A DNA stretch of 64,000 nt from contig WOYV01000120.1 in the NCBI GenBank assembly GCA_011620585.1, forward strand, positions 1 to 64,000. The letters run 5' to 3'. The notes under the pieces were generated by a model. The model was given only the letters and a program-made list of their open reading frames with translations. It made no database searches and was not told the DNA's origin. Numbering within the stretch: position 1 is the stretch's first letter; each line of letters starts with the position of its first letter. Of this stretch, positions 43,642-53,740 are shown one piece after another. The position numbers and the translations under genes were made by a program. This DNA is from Draconibacterium sp. Lineage in GTDB: Bacteria; Bacteroidota; Bacteroidia; Bacteroidales; Prolixibacteraceae.

Positions 43642-45096
43642 ATGCATTTAATGAGATTAAAACCACTGTTCATTTTTGGTCTGGCCGCGCTCGTGTCCGG
43701 ATGTAGCCTGTTCGGAAAAGGTGGAAAAGATACATCAAGAACAACCGGTTGGACTTATAATGACGCTGAAACAGGAAATATCCCGAATATTTCGGGGTAC
43801 GAACAGGAAGCAGGCCCCGGTCTTGTTTTTGTTCAGGGTGGTACTTTTACCATGGGACGCGTAGAACAGGATGTCATGTACCGGAATGATAACTTTCCGC
43901 GCCGGGTAACAGTTCCTTCTTTTTATATGGATGAAACAGAAGTGTCGAATCAGGACTACCGCGAATTCACACACTGGACTGCCAGGGTTTATCCAAATGA
44001 TTTGAAAAGATTGAAATCAATAACTCCCGATTCAAGTGTTTGGAGAACACAACTGGGATACAACGAACCATATGTAAATAATTATTTCCGTCATCCGGCT
44101 TATTCAGAATATCCGGTGGTAGGCGTATCATGGGAACAGGCTGAAGCTTATTGTTCATGGCGTACTGACCGGGTGAATGAGCAAATTCTTGTGGAGAAAA
44201 AGATTTTGACGCACGACCCCGCCCAGGCAGGGCAAAATATATTTACCTCTCAAACATACCTTGGCGGAATGTATGAAGGTGCCGCAGGCGACAAACCCAT
44301 TGAAAATCCGGATGGTACAACTCGCCGCGTAAAATGGGAAGATGGTGTACTTCTCCCGGTTTATCGTTTACCCACCGAAGCCGAATGGGAATATTCAGCT
44401 TATGGCTTAATTGGAAATACGGATGGAGAGTTGCTCACTGATCGTAAAATGTATCCATGGAATGGAGCTTATTTAAGAAGCGACTCTAAAAAAGAAAAGG
44501 GACAGATGAAAGCCAACTTTGTTCGTGGACGAGGTGACATGATGGGGATGGCTGGTGCTTTGAATGACAATGCGGATGTTTCTGCCCCTGTTTTCTCTTA
44601 CGATCCAAACGATTACGGCCTTTACTGTATGGCGGGTAACGTAAACGAATGGGTTGCAGATGTTTATCGCCCAATGTCATACAACGACATGGATGAATTT
44701 AGCCCTTTCCGTGGGAATGTTATTACCGAATACCGTCGCGATGCCAATGGCCAATTAGTACGAAATGAATATGGCGAATTGATAAAGGATACCATCCAGG
44801 GAATGGACTACCGCAACTTTGGCGATGGGGACAAATTGTCGCAGATTGTTGAAGGTGATGACTGGAATACTGTCCAGGACCCGGGAACAAAAGGAATGTA
44901 TGTTCAGGATGATCAACCCGGAGCACTTTCGTCGCTCATCAGCGATGAAGTCAGGGTTTATAAAGGCGGTTCGTGGAAAGACCGTCCTTACTGGCTGGTT
45001 CCGGGAACACGTCGCTATCTGGAACAAAACAAAGCACAAAACGATTTGGGGTTCCGCTGTGCTATGACCAGGGTAGGAAGTCCGCAAGGAATGTAA
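43642..45096 (+). CDS. gldJ: Gliding/T9SS lipoprotein GldJ
   Basis: 484 residues from ATG 43642; ATG 43651 is an equal choice. The signal peptide ends in LVSGC, Cys21 being lipidated. The body is a formylglycine-generating-enzyme-like (SUMF1) fold: VFVQGGTFTMG, FPRRVTVPSFYMDETEVSNQ, GVSWEQAEAYCSWRTDRVN, RLPTEAEWEYSAYG, MAGNVNEWVADVYRP and finally KGGSWKDRPYWLVPGTRRYL. The catalytic Cys pair of true formylglycine enzymes is not evident, as in GldJ/GldK. GldJ is needed for T9SS and gliding and stabilises GldK. It stands divergent from porU, as in F. johnsoniae. A TATATTTG -7-type box is at 43607-43614. Whether the cells glide cannot be told. Confidence 0.93.
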   Translation: MHLMRLKPLFIFGLAALVSGCSLFGKGGKDTSRTTGWTYNDAETGNIPNISGYEQEAGPGLVFVQGGTFTMGRVEQDVMYRNDNFPRRVTVPSFYMDETEVSNQDYREFTHWTARVYPNDLKRLKSITPDSSVWRTQLGYNEPYVNNYFRHPAYSEYPVVGVSWEQAEAYCSWRTDRVNEQILVEKKILTHDPAQAGQNIFTSQTYLGGMYEGAAGDKPIENPDGTTRRVKWEDGVLLPVYRLPTEAEWEYSAYGLIGNTDGELLTDRKMYPWNGAYLRSDSKKEKGQMKANFVRGRGDMMGMAGALNDNADVSAPVFSYDPNDYGLYCMAGNVNEWVADVYRPMSYNDMDEFSPFRGNVITEYRRDANGQLVRNEYGELIKDTIQGMDYRNFGDGDKLSQIVEGDDWNTVQDPGTKGMYVQDDQPGALSSLISDEVRVYKGGSWKDRPYWLVPGTRRYLEQNKAQNDLGFRCAMTRVGSPQGM

Positions 45097-45118
45097 TAAA
45101 CACTTTTATTATAGAAAG

Positions 45119-45149
45119 AAGCTTCATTTTCAGGGATGAAGCTTTTTTT
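45119..45149 (+). terminator. Rho-independent terminator after gldJ
   Basis: Stem AAGCTTCAT (45119-45127) with ATGAAGCTT (45136-45144), loop TTTCAGGG, then a T-run to 45149. It starts 23 bases after the gldJ stop and ends 28 bases before murF, so murF needs read-through or its own promoter. Confidence 0.85.
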
Positions 45150-45176
45150 GTGCCATCTTGTTTATATTTTTGAATT

Positions 45177-46472
45177 ATGAGTGATTTGGGAAAAATATAC
45201 CCGCGTTTTTTGACTGCCACCGGAATTTCTACTGACAGTCGGAAAATTGAAGAGGGATGTGTGTTTTTTGCCTTAAAAGGCGAAAACTTTAATGGGAACA
45301 AATATGCTGCTGATGCCATCCGGCAAGGAGCCTCGTTTGCCATTATCGATGAGAAGGAATACGAATCATCAGATCAAACTATTTTGGTTGACAACGTACT
45401 ACTTTGCCTGCAACAACTAGCGTTGTATCATCGCCGGCAACTCGGAATCCCAATTCTCGGAATTACCGGGACCAATGGCAAAACTACCACCAAGGAACTG
45501 ATTGCAGCAGTTCTTGCAAAAAAGTTCAAGGTTTCGTTCACCCAGGGAAATTTGAATAATCACATTGGCGTTCCACTGACACTCCTTCGAATGAACGGCA
45601 AAACTGAATTTGGTGTGGTTGAAATGGGGGCTAATCATCCTGGTGAAATTGCTGATCTCTGTCAAATTGCCGACCCTGATTATGGAATAATCACTAACAT
45701 AGGAAAAGCACATCTCGAAGGTTTTGGGTCGTTCGAAGGAGTAATTAAAACCAAAAGCGAGTTGTACGAATACCTGCACGCAAAAAACGGCACTGTTTTT
45801 TACAACAACGATAACAAACTTCTCGAAAAAATCGGGGCAGATCTACGGCATCGGATTTCTTACGGAACCTGCGAAGCCGATTTTAAAGGCGAACCGGTTC
45901 AGTCGCCACCTTACATTCATGTGAAAGCCAATTTTGCAAAAGGCGTGCTCTACCTTAACTCGCGATTGATCGGGGATTACAATTTCGAAAATATAATGGC
46001 GGCAGCTTGTATTGGGAATTATTTTGAAGTGGATCCGCTAAAAATACAGGAAGCGATAAAAGAATATATTCCCAGTAACAATCGTTCGCAACTCATCCAG
46101 AAAAATAATCTGAATATTGTAATGGATACGTACAATGCCAACCCAACAAGTATGAGGGCTGCCATTCTTAGTTTCACTTCAAATGTTCAGGATGAAAAAT
46201 TCATGATACTCGGCGATATGCTGGAACTGGGAGAATACGCACAACAGGAACACCGCAACATACTTGAGTTGATACATGAGAAAGGGTTTAAAAATGTGCT
46301 GCTGGTTGGAAAACAATTTATGGCAATAAAAAACGATTTTCACTACTCAGCCTTTGAAAATGTGGGAGAACTGTGTTCTTATTTGCAGGAAAATCCAATA
46401 AAAAACGGGACCCTTTTAATTAAAGGATCCCGCGGTATTCAGCTCGAAAAAGCGCTTCAATATCTTAGTTAG
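45177..46472 (+). CDS. murF: UDP-MurNAc-tripeptide--D-Ala-D-Ala ligase
   Basis: 431 residues, usual length for the family. It adds D-Ala-D-Ala to the nucleotide precursor, the last cytoplasmic step of peptidoglycan stem-peptide assembly. The N-terminal substrate domain has TGISTDSRKIEEGCVFFALKG, the ATP-binding P-loop is ILGITGTNGKTTTKEL near 95-108, then NLNNHIGVPLTLLRM and the VVEMGANHPGEIADL segment, and NPTSMRAAI in the C-terminal domain. The last 8 bases overlap the 3' end of the convergent trxA gene. The order gldJ-murF is preserved in other Bacteroidota. Confidence 0.96.
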   Translation: MSDLGKIYPRFLTATGISTDSRKIEEGCVFFALKGENFNGNKYAADAIRQGASFAIIDEKEYESSDQTILVDNVLLCLQQLALYHRRQLGIPILGITGTNGKTTTKELIAAVLAKKFKVSFTQGNLNNHIGVPLTLLRMNGKTEFGVVEMGANHPGEIADLCQIADPDYGIITNIGKAHLEGFGSFEGVIKTKSELYEYLHAKNGTVFYNNDNKLLEKIGADLRHRISYGTCEADFKGEPVQSPPYIHVKANFAKGVLYLNSRLIGDYNFENIMAAACIGNYFEVDPLKIQEAIKEYIPSNNRSQLIQKNNLNIVMDTYNANPTSMRAAILSFTSNVQDEKFMILGDMLELGEYAQQEHRNILELIHEKGFKNVLLVGKQFMAIKNDFHYSAFENVGELCSYLQENPIKNGTLLIKGSRGIQLEKALQYLS

Positions 46473-46836
46473 CCAATGGCTTTTCAACTTTTAAAACGTC
46501 GGCAATAGCTTTTTCAAAGGTTGGTTTTGGCAACGCACCCAAAGCCATTTGTGGTTGACCGTCAACCGGAACAAACAACAACGATGGGATACTTTGAATT
46601 CCAAACATACCGGCAAGCTGTTGTTCATCTTCGGTATTTACTTTGTAGATAACAATTTTATCACCGTATTCCTTTTGCAATTCTTCCAAAACAGGGGCTA
46701 CAATTTTACACGGACCACACCAGTCAGCATAAAAGTCAATCATACAAGGCACCGAGCCTTCGTATTTCCAATCTTTGTTTACGTCGAAATTGAAAACTTT
46801 CGCTTTGAATGTTTCCAGAGTTAAATGTTCTAACAT
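46465..46836 (-). CDS. trxA: Thioredoxin
   Basis: 123 residues. The active site WCGPCK has Cys40 and Cys43 behind the strand CMIDFYAD, and the cis-Pro loop reads IQSIPSLLFVPVDGQ. The N-terminal 20 residues are slightly longer than in the shortest thioredoxins. No signal peptide, so it is the cytoplasmic general disulfide reductant working with thioredoxin reductase. It has an excellent promoter of its own (46888-46918) and meets murF tail to tail with 8 bases overlap. Confidence 0.93.
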   Translation of the reverse strand: MLEHLTLETFKAKVFNFDVNKDWKYEGSVPCMIDFYADWCGPCKIVAPVLEELQKEYGDKIVIYKVNTEDEQQLAGMFGIQSIPSLLFVPVDGQPQMALGALPKPTFEKAIADVLKVEKPLAN

Positions 46837-46887
46837 GATTCTTATTTAATTTTATTTAAAATATCTAACTATATACATATATCGATG

Positions 46888-46918
46888 CAAATATAATGCC
46901 ATCCATTCAATCTACAAG
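46888..46918 (-). promoter_or_regulatory. Promoter of trxA
   Basis: Read leftward: CTTG (46918-46915), exactly 19 bases, TATATTTG (46895-46888). This is a textbook Bacteroidota -33/-7 pair. Transcription would begin about 46881, giving a leader of roughly 45 bases. It is the best promoter match in the window and serves as the reference for the others. Confidence 0.78.
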
Positions 46919-47099
46919 ATACCACTTAAAATCACGCAAATAATTGTAATTTTGACACAATTTTTCTCAGAAGTGGCAGAAACAGTAGTTAAATAAGTGG
47001 TTCTGGCAGATTCTGAAAGCTGCAAAAATTGCAGAAAGCACTCTTCGAAAAGGTCAGAATTCATATTCGCTTAACATCGGGGGGTTGAAAAAAGAAGAA

Positions 47100-48506
47100 A
47101 TGAAGAAACTGAAAAACAGAATATTCGACCACATATCGGAGGTTGCCGACAACATGAACCTGGAAACCTATGTAATTGGCGGTTATGTGCGCGACCTCTT
47201 TCTCAAACGTCCTTCAAAAGACATTGATATTGTTACAATTGGGAGTGGAATTGAACTCGCAAAAGCGGTGGCGGCCAGTTTAAAACCTTCGCCGAAAGTT
47301 AATGTCTTCAAAAACTTTGGGACTGCCATGCTGAAATATAAAGATCTGGAAATTGAATTTGTAGGTGCACGAAAAGAATCGTACCAAAGAAATTCGAGAA
47401 AACCGATTGTCGAAGATGGGACCTTGAGCGATGATCAGAACCGCCGTGATTTTACGATCAACGCTTTAGCCCTCGGACTAAATACCGCTAATTTTGGAAA
47501 ATTACTCGATCCTTTTGGTGGCATCCATGATCTTGAAAACAAGATCATCAGAACACCGCTTGATCCTGACATCACTTTTTCGGACGATCCCCTGCGAATG
47601 ATGCGTGCCATTCGATTTGCCACCCAACTCAATTTTGAAATTGAATCTTTTACCTTGCAGTCGATCGCAAAAAACCGGGACCGGATCAGGATTGTTTCCG
47701 AAGAACGGGTTATCGACGAACTTAACAAGATTATTCTTGCATCAAAACCTTCGGTAGGATTCAAGCTACTGGAAGAAACAGGTTTGCTCGCTATCATTTT
47801 CCCTGAATTACAGGCAATGAAAGGGATCGACCGGGTTAACGGAATTGCACACAAAGATAACTTTTATCATACGCTTGAAGTACTCGACCGGATTGTACCC
47901 AACACCGATAACTTGTGGTTGCGGTGGTCTGCCATTCTGCACGATATAGCCAAACCTGCAACCAAGAAGTTTGTTGAAGGACAAGGATGGACTTTTTATG
48001 CACACAATTTTATCGGAGTCAAAATGATTCCTAAAATCTTCCGCAGGATGAAACTTCCGCTGAACGAGAAAATGAAATTTGTACAAAAAATGGTACAACT
48101 TCACATGCGGCCAATTGTACTCTCTGAAGAGGTCGTAACCGATTCGGCGGTGCGACGTCTCTTATTCGAAGCCGGCGACGATATCGACGATCTGATGACC
48201 TTATGCGAAGCCGATATCACTTCGAAGAACCCCGAAAAAGTGAAACGTTACATGAAGAACTTTAAAGTGGTTCGCGAAAAACTAAAGGAAATTGAAGAAA
48301 AAGATGCAGTCCGGAATTTTCAGCCTCCGGTTGATGGCGAACTCATCATGAAAATCTTTGACCTCGCTCCTTGTCGCGAAGTGGGACTTATAAAAGACGC
48401 TATAAAAGATGCCATTCTTGACGGTGAAATCCATAACGATTACGAAGAAGCGTTTCAGTTTATGATGAAAAAAGCTGAAGAGTTGGGATTGAAACCCAGA
48501 AATTAA
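47100..48506 (+). CDS. CCA tRNA nucleotidyltransferase / poly(A) polymerase family, with HD domain
   Basis: 468 residues from ATG 47100 (a TTG 15 bases upstream is in frame). It adds or repairs the CCA 3' end of tRNAs. The head domain has [20 protein letters not shown] with the metal-binding Asp pair in DIDIV, and [12 protein letters not shown] after it; the neck has [18 protein letters not shown] and [11 protein letters not shown]. An HD phosphohydrolase domain comes next ([25 protein letters not shown] near 280), and a final helical part. The HD form in Bacteroidota is generally taken as the CCA-adding enzyme. The last 4 bases overlap the convergent phosphoesterase gene. A TAATTTTG box (46947-46954) may belong to it. 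Confidence 0.93.
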   Translation: MKKLKNRIFDHISEVADNMNLETYVIGGYVRDLFLKRPSKDIDIVTIGSGIELAKAVAASLKPSPKVNVFKNFGTAMLKYKDLEIEFVGARKESYQRNSRKPIVEDGTLSDDQNRRDFTINALALGLNTANFGKLLDPFGGIHDLENKIIRTPLDPDITFSDDPLRMMRAIRFATQLNFEIESFTLQSIAKNRDRIRIVSEERVIDELNKIILASKPSVGFKLLEETGLLAIIFPELQAMKGIDRVNGIAHKDNFYHTLEVLDRIVPNTDNLWLRWSAILHDIAKPATKKFVEGQGWTFYAHNFIGVKMIPKIFRRMKLPLNEKMKFVQKMVQLHMRPIVLSEEVVTDSAVRRLLFEAGDDIDDLMTLCEADITSKNPEKVKRYMKNFKVVREKLKEIEEKDAVRNFQPPVDGELIMKIFDLAPCREVGLIKDAIKDAILDGEIHNDYEEAFQFMMKKAEELGLKPRN

Positions 48507-49504
48507 TGAATTTCAAGTGTTAGTTTTACTGGCAAATGATCAGCGAATCCTCCCTGATATTGAAAGCCATTGTAGGTCCGGTTTGGTTTTTCGCCACCGT
48601 ATCTTTCATCGGGTTCCAGTAGAAACTTCTCCCGCGTGACTTGCGCCCATTCGGATTTTGTAGTTACGCCATTTTTCGCATTTAACAAGCCATCTGAAAC
48701 AATAATCTGATCGAAAACAAACCACTGCGACTGGTATTTTATGGTACCATTCCCGGTTAATCCCCAGGCTGAAGATAAGTTGTGCAACCTTCCTGCTTCA
48801 GCATTTAATAATTGTTGGATACTTTCGTCCGAAGGCTGATCATTGAAATCTCCCATCACAATGATTTTGATATTGGGATCCTTACTAAAAAGCGAATCCG
48901 TTTTTTGCTTGAGCAAAGCCGCCGCTTTGTTTCTCCATTCTTTTGTTTCAAGCAATCCGGAATATCTTGAAGGCCAGTGATTAATAAAAAAATGTAGCGT
49001 GTCGATCGCATTCAAAGTTCCTTTAACGTATAAGATTTCCCGGGTACGTCGAACCAAACCATCCTCGTTTAACAGTGGAAAATAATCATAGCTTACCGGA
49101 TTAAATAAATCAGCATTGTATAACATTGCGACATCAATCCCACGCGGATCGGGAGAATCTTTGTGAATAATTCGTAGAGGATAACTTTTCAAGGCTGTTT
49201 TCCCGATCAGATGCTCAAGTACATCTCTGTTTTCGATTTCACACAACCCGATAACTGCTGGTGTGCTCCAGCCCGAAGCGGCTAAAATTGCCTTTGATAT
49301 TTGCTCAATCTTATGCTGGAAACGTCGATATGTCCAGTGTCTGTCTCCTTCAGGAGTAAACTCATCGTCGTTTACAGTAGTATCATTTTCCCAATCAAAA
49401 ACATTTTCAGTATTATAAAATAAAACCGAAACAGGTTCTGAATCCTGACCGGGGGACTCATTAAAAAGAAAGAAAAGAAATATGAGAATGAGATTACTCC
49501 TCAT
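48503..49504 (-). CDS. Secreted endonuclease/exonuclease/phosphatase family protein
   Basis: 333 residues with signal peptide [20 protein letters not shown]. The DNase I-like fold shows [31 protein letters not shown] with the metal-binding Glu, [26 protein letters not shown] and the final [11 protein letters not shown] with the catalytic His. All key residues are present, so it should cleave phosphodiester or phosphate ester bonds outside the cytoplasm; whether DNA, lipid or sugar phosphates cannot be said. It starts inside the end of the beta-helix lipoprotein gene (11 bases overlap), hence translationally coupled. Confidence 0.87.
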   Translation of the reverse strand: MRSNLILIFLFFLFNESPGQDSEPVSVLFYNTENVFDWENDTTVNDDEFTPEGDRHWTYRRFQHKIEQISKAILAASGWSTPAVIGLCEIENRDVLEHLIGKTALKSYPLRIIHKDSPDPRGIDVAMLYNADLFNPVSYDYFPLLNEDGLVRRTREILYVKGTLNAIDTLHFFINHWPSRYSGLLETKEWRNKAAALLKQKTDSLFSKDPNIKIIVMGDFNDQPSDESIQQLLNAEAGRLHNLSSAWGLTGNGTIKYQSQWFVFDQIIVSDGLLNAKNGVTTKSEWAQVTREKFLLEPDERYGGEKPNRTYNGFQYQGGFADHLPVKLTLEIH

Positions 49505-50942
49505 TTTTTTTGCTTACCCGTTCGTAAGCTCCCAGATCGGGGCCGTCATCGTTGGTTCTATTCCTGTTTAGAATATCGAGCGGGAATTTCACCGCATATT
49601 CCATCGCCCCCGCGTCGATTGCTGCGGACAAGGAATCCAGTTCGTAAACGTATTCGTACGGATCCACAAATTGTGGATCGGCTGCTACACCCTTCAAAAC
49701 CCGATTAAAGTGTTCTTTATTTGAAGTATTCAAAGTATCAGGAACCTGCAAAATGCAATGGTCGAAAAGAAAATTGAAAGCGCTTTCGCCGTTGTTTCCC
49801 AACTCCAGTTCATTACTTATATTTCCATATACAATGCTGTTCCCGAAAGTAGCTTTTTCAAGGTCTCCGGTATACGTAACTTTCGAACCATCGCTACCTT
49901 CAATCACTAAAATATTCGAGAGAACAAGCGACGCGGTTGAACGTGCCTTGCTCCCGTAATTTCCCCAATAATTGGCAATGGTTGTGTGGTAAAATTCGTA
50001 ATCGCCACCAACCAGCAATGCTGCGGCATAAAACCCACAGTTGGCAATTACACTGTTGTAAGAATATACCTTCGACTTTATGGCAAATAATCCGGCATAA
50101 GCCATATTCTCAATTTTCGAGTTTGTGAGTCTTACCGACGCGAAACCTTCGTGTTCGATAGTTCCGACCTGTAATCCAATATTCGCATTTTTAATCGTAA
50201 CGTAATTGAAAACATTATTATGACTGCCTGAAAACAGAAGCACGGTATTCCATTGGTCGGGTACATTTTTATATGATGCTTCAAGCCGGTCGGACAGAAA
50301 CTGAATGGGCTGTTCGAATGTTCCGTCGGCTATTATCGTTCCTTTAACGTATAATCCGGCATTTTTGTGAAAATATATTTTTGCTCCCGGCTCAATAGTA
50401 AGCGTAGCTGTGCTGTCGACCAATGCATAATCGTAAACCAGATAAGGTTTTTCAGCGGTCCAGGTGCTGGTTCCAATTTTTTCGCCTTTAATAAGTGTGA
50501 AATCCTGCCCGTAGGCAACCAGTTGTACATCCTGCAAATTGGTATTGGTAGAAAACACAATTGAGTCTTGCACCACCATCGGTAAATTTTGTCCTGTTGG
50601 ATCAATTGTTACTTCAACAAAAATGTATATGCTGTCGTGCCCGGGCACCTCCACGTCAAACAAATCGTTACCCACCATTCCGTTCACATTTAGTCGGAAG
50701 CTCGACATCTCCCCACCAGCGAGCCGGATACTTGAAACCAGGATAGGTTCTTCGTACTGATTTTTTACTGTAAAACGTTGAGTGGTTGAACCGATTGTTG
50801 TAAATATGGTGTCGAAAGTAACCGTGTCGGCTGAGAACTTAAGCTGGGCATCGGGCGAACTCATATATCCCTCATCTTCACACGCAAACAAGGTGACAAA
50901 AAGTATAACTACTGCAAATATGTAGAGTAGATTTCTGCCCAA
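49494..50942 (-). CDS. Beta-helix lipoprotein
   Basis: 482 residues. The signal peptide ends in a lipobox, LFACEDEG with Cys21, placing it on a membrane, probably the outer one. Residues about 35-150 are an Ig-like ASPM/HYDIN-style domain (FDTIFTTIGSTTQRFTVKNQ). From about 165 onward repeated short strands (IEPGAKIYFHKNAGLYVKG, FNYVTIKNANIGLQV, VRLTNSKIENMAYAGLF, SYNSVIANCG) build a right-handed parallel beta-helix of the pectate-lyase type, ending with the LGAYE motif of choice-of-anchor Q proteins. No lyase catalytic set is clear. Possible glycan binder. Its -7 box is at 50991-50998. Confidence 0.82.
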   Translation of the reverse strand: MGRNLLYIFAVVILFVTLFACEDEGYMSSPDAQLKFSADTVTFDTIFTTIGSTTQRFTVKNQYEEPILVSSIRLAGGEMSSFRLNVNGMVGNDLFDVEVPGHDSIYIFVEVTIDPTGQNLPMVVQDSIVFSTNTNLQDVQLVAYGQDFTLIKGEKIGTSTWTAEKPYLVYDYALVDSTATLTIEPGAKIYFHKNAGLYVKGTIIADGTFEQPIQFLSDRLEASYKNVPDQWNTVLLFSGSHNNVFNYVTIKNANIGLQVGTIEHEGFASVRLTNSKIENMAYAGLFAIKSKVYSYNSVIANCGFYAAALLVGGDYEFYHTTIANYWGNYGSKARSTASLVLSNILVIEGSDGSKVTYTGDLEKATFGNSIVYGNISNELELGNNGESAFNFLFDHCILQVPDTLNTSNKEHFNRVLKGVAADPQFVDPYEYVYELDSLSAAIDAGAMEYAVKFPLDILNRNRTNDDGPDLGAYERVSKKNEE

Positions 50943-50990
50943 TTCAGTTCTGTTTTAGTAAGTAACGAAATATACCTATGGTATAGTATG

Positions 50991-50998
50991 CAAATATA
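50991..50998 (-). promoter_or_regulatory. -7 box ahead of the beta-helix lipoprotein
   Basis: Read leftward TATATTTG, an exact -7 consensus match 48 bases before the start at 50942; the expected -33 position reads TTAA instead of TTTG. It suggests that the beta-helix/phosphoesterase pair forms a unit separate from the symporter gene. Confidence 0.45.
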
Positions 50999-51043
50999 AC
51001 AATTCAATTTACATTTTTTAACATTTCCTTACAACCAGAAATA

Positions 51044-52489
51044 TTATTGAGCATCTTTTTTTGAAATTATAAGCAATCCTGCAAAAGTGATGAGTCCATT
51101 CAGGATTAAAAGTTCGAAACCGAATTGATAACCGTTGAACAGTAGTGCAGAATTAATGGATATCAAATAACAAAGGACTGGAGAAATCACTGCCACCAGC
51201 GGAACCCATTTGTCCTTCACCTTTCGCCTGGTAAACATTCCAAAAACAAAAAGTCCGAGAATTGGCCCGTACGTGTAACCTGCAACTTTGAATACTGCCA
51301 CCACAATACTCTGATTATTAATGGCCCGGAATAAAAGAATTACCACAATTAGCAGCACAGAAAACATCAGGTGCGACCACTTTTTTATTCGACGTCTTTT
51401 ATGCTCTTCGAAGCGCTCGATCTTTAAAAAATCGATACTAAAAGAAGTAGTTAACGCGGTTAATGCTGAATCGGCACTGGAATAGGCAGCTGCTGTAATT
51501 CCCAATAAAAAAGCAATTCCAACCGGAATACCAAAATGTTGCAAAGCCAACATTGGATACAGATCATCGCTATTTTCAGGCAATGCTATTCCATGTTCTT
51601 TCGCAAAAATGTATAAAAGTACCCCCAGGCTCAGAAACAAGATTACCGTAACCAAAAATGAGGCGCTAAAAACCAGCATATTTTTTTGAGCTTCCTTTTT
51701 ATTCTTACAAGTCAGATTTTTCTGCATCATGTCCTGATCCATCCCCACCATTACTATTGTAATAAACATACCGGCAAGAAATTGTTTCAGGAAATGATCG
51801 CCAGAGCGCCAATCCCAGAAAAAAATCGTTGAGTTCGGGTCTGTGTAAACTTCACGGATCAGTCTTGAAAAATTCAGATCGAGGCTGCGCGAAATAGCAA
51901 CAATCGTGAAAATAACAGCGCTAACCAGAAAAAGCGTTTGTAAAGTGTCGGTCCAAACAATGGTTTTTATTCCACCCCTGAAAGTGTAGATCCAAATTAA
52001 CGCGATAGTAAGAACTACCGTTAAAGTAAAAGGAATATGGAACGCATCGAAGAAAGCGATTTGCAAAACCCCGGCTACCAGGAAGAGACGGAAAGCTGCT
52101 CCAATCAGTTTGGATATCAAAAAAAAGAACGACCCGGTCTTGTATGAGCGGGGACCAAAGCGTTGTTCGAGAAAAGAATAGATCGACACCAGGTTCAACC
52201 GATAGTACATAGGCAGTAAGAATCCGGCTACCAACCAGTAACCCACCACATTTCCCAGAACAAATTGCAAATACGAAAAGGCTGAATTTCCGACCTCGCC
52301 CGGCACCGAAATAAATGTAACGCCCGACAAGGTTGCCCCCACCATGCCAAAAGCTACCAGGTACCACGGCGACTTTCGGTTAGCCGTAAAAAAAGCCTGG
52401 GTATCCGCATTTCGTGAAGTAATTTGCGAAATAAGGATCAATATCAAAAAATAACCTAAAACAATTCCAAGTACCAGGTACGGGCTCAT
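51044..52489 (-). CDS. Sodium:solute symporter
   Basis: 481 residues with about 13 membrane helices, normal for the SSS family. It should couple Na+ entry to uptake of an organic solute. Family features include GVTFISVPGEVG in helix 2, MFITIVMVGMDQDMMQKNLTC, and GITAAAYSSADSALTALTTS in helix 8, where the paired Ser residues line the Na+ site. The gene begins 5 bases after the NamZ-type muramidase gene on the same strand. Together with the GH3-serine hydrolase gene this points to a peptidoglycan sugar, such as MurNAc or a disaccharide, as substrate; a MurNAc importer in Tannerella is of comparable context. This is inference. Confidence 0.88.
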   Translation of the reverse strand: MSPYLVLGIVLGYFLILILISQITSRNADTQAFFTANRKSPWYLVAFGMVGATLSGVTFISVPGEVGNSAFSYLQFVLGNVVGYWLVAGFLLPMYYRLNLVSIYSFLEQRFGPRSYKTGSFFFLISKLIGAAFRLFLVAGVLQIAFFDAFHIPFTLTVVLTIALIWIYTFRGGIKTIVWTDTLQTLFLVSAVIFTIVAISRSLDLNFSRLIREVYTDPNSTIFFWDWRSGDHFLKQFLAGMFITIVMVGMDQDMMQKNLTCKNKKEAQKNMLVFSASFLVTVILFLSLGVLLYIFAKEHGIALPENSDDLYPMLALQHFGIPVGIAFLLGITAAAYSSADSALTALTTSFSIDFLKIERFEEHKRRRIKKWSHLMFSVLLIVVILLFRAINNQSIVVAVFKVAGYTYGPILGLFVFGMFTRRKVKDKWVPLVAVISPVLCYLISINSALLFNGYQFGFELLILNGLITFAGLLIISKKDAQ

Positions 52490-52494
52490 AACTT

Positions 52495-53667
52495 TTATTC
52501 AAAATCGGGGTATAATAAATACTTTTTACGAAGCGCTTTGTAAGCTTCCAGTTCAGGCTTCCAGCTTTTTAGAATTTCGGCTTCGGTTTTGCCTGCCCTG
52601 ATTTGTTCAATAAGATCGTCGGTCCCGGCCAACAAATTAAGCCAGCGCTCGCGTGTCAGAAAATCTTTTTGGTTTTGAAATTTATAGTAAAAATCCAGGA
52701 AATATTTCAAGGTAAAAGTGGGCACTTCTTTCAATTCCCGTAAATCGATGCCATAACAAATTTGATTTTTGTGAAGAGGATTATCAGAAACACCCCGAAT
52801 GCTGCGCGGAATAAACTCAAAAGTGCCCAACTCTTTATTCGGCCCGCCAATAACCTGAAACGGAAAATCGGTGCCACGCCCGATACTCACGCTGGTAGCT
52901 TCAAAGAAACACAACGACGGATACAATCGTACAGCCAAATCGTTGGGCAAATTTGGAGATGGCCGTTCAGGCAATAAATAAAGCGTATTATGATCGTAGT
53001 TTTTTACCGGAATTACAGTAAGATCACACTTATCCGGCGAATCATACCAATTTTCTCCGTTAATCATTTGGGCCAGTTCACCAACCGTGCAACCGTGTAC
53101 AATCGGAATCGGGTCCATACCAACAAACGACTGAAATCCTTCTTTACGAATGGGGCCGGCCACGTAATCTCCGTTCGGGTTTGGACGATCGAGAACAACC
53201 AAGGGGACATTGTTTTCAGCACAAGCTTCCAAAACAAGGTGCAAAGTTGAGATGTAGGTATAAAAACGACAACCTACATCCTGAATATCAAAAATCATTA
53301 CGTCCAAATCTTTCAGTTGTTTGGCAGTGGGCTTACGATTTTCGCCATACAACGAATAAACATGCAAACCAGTGGCTGCATCCACTCCATCTACTATCTC
53401 GCCGCCATTGGCTACGTCGCCTCTGAAACCGTGCTCGGGTGCAAAAATTTTATCCACTTTAACATTTTTTCCCAGAAGCACATCTACCAGGTGCTCATCC
53501 CCTATCATCGAAGTGTTGTTCACCACCACTCCAACTCTTTTATCTTTTATCAAAGGAAGATAAAGATCGGTTTGGGCCGCCCCAACAACGGGATTTTGTG
53601 CTTGAAAAGCCTGTGAACAAGCCGTTGATAAAAGCAAAAGAATGAGAATGAAATTTATTCTGAACAT
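52495..53667 (-). CDS. namZ: Exo-beta-N-acetylmuramidase, NamZ-type (DUF1343, GH171)
   Basis: 390 residues. The signal peptide ends LSTACSQ, a likely lipobox (Cys17), so it is probably a lipoprotein. The DUF1343 fold shows KRVGVVVNNTSMIG, KIFAPEHGFRGD, VMIFDIQDVGCRFYTYISTL, VVLDRPNPNGDYVAGP, and RPSPNLPNDLAVRLYPSLCF. NamZ of Bacillus removes MurNAc from the non-reducing ends of cell-wall glycan; the Glu in APEHGFRG is the proposed catalytic residue region. It is divergent (73 bases) from the GH3 gene and directly before a symporter, the context expected for cell-wall sugar recovery. Confidence 0.87.
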   Translation of the reverse strand: MFRINFILILLLLSTACSQAFQAQNPVVGAAQTDLYLPLIKDKRVGVVVNNTSMIGDEHLVDVLLGKNVKVDKIFAPEHGFRGDVANGGEIVDGVDAATGLHVYSLYGENRKPTAKQLKDLDVMIFDIQDVGCRFYTYISTLHLVLEACAENNVPLVVLDRPNPNGDYVAGPIRKEGFQSFVGMDPIPIVHGCTVGELAQMINGENWYDSPDKCDLTVIPVKNYDHNTLYLLPERPSPNLPNDLAVRLYPSLCFFEATSVSIGRGTDFPFQVIGGPNKELGTFEFIPRSIRGVSDNPLHKNQICYGIDLRELKEVPTFTLKYFLDFYYKFQNQKDFLTRERWLNLLAGTDDLIEQIRAGKTEAEILKSWKPELEAYKALRKKYLLYPDFE

Positions 53668-53689
53668 CAGCGTTAAAACATTACATTTG
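53659..53689 (+). promoter_or_regulatory. Promoter of the GH3-serine hydrolase gene
   Basis: TCTG at 53659-53662 (one off TTTG), 19 bases, TACATTTG at 53682-53689. Transcription from near 53697 would leave out the ATG at 53642, which supports the start at 53741 with its signal peptide. The -33 box overlaps the first codons of the divergent namZ gene. Confidence 0.55.
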
Positions 53690-53740
53690 CGTACGAAGAT
53701 AGATTTTAAATTTTTTAAAAAGCAATCGATTCAAAGAAAA

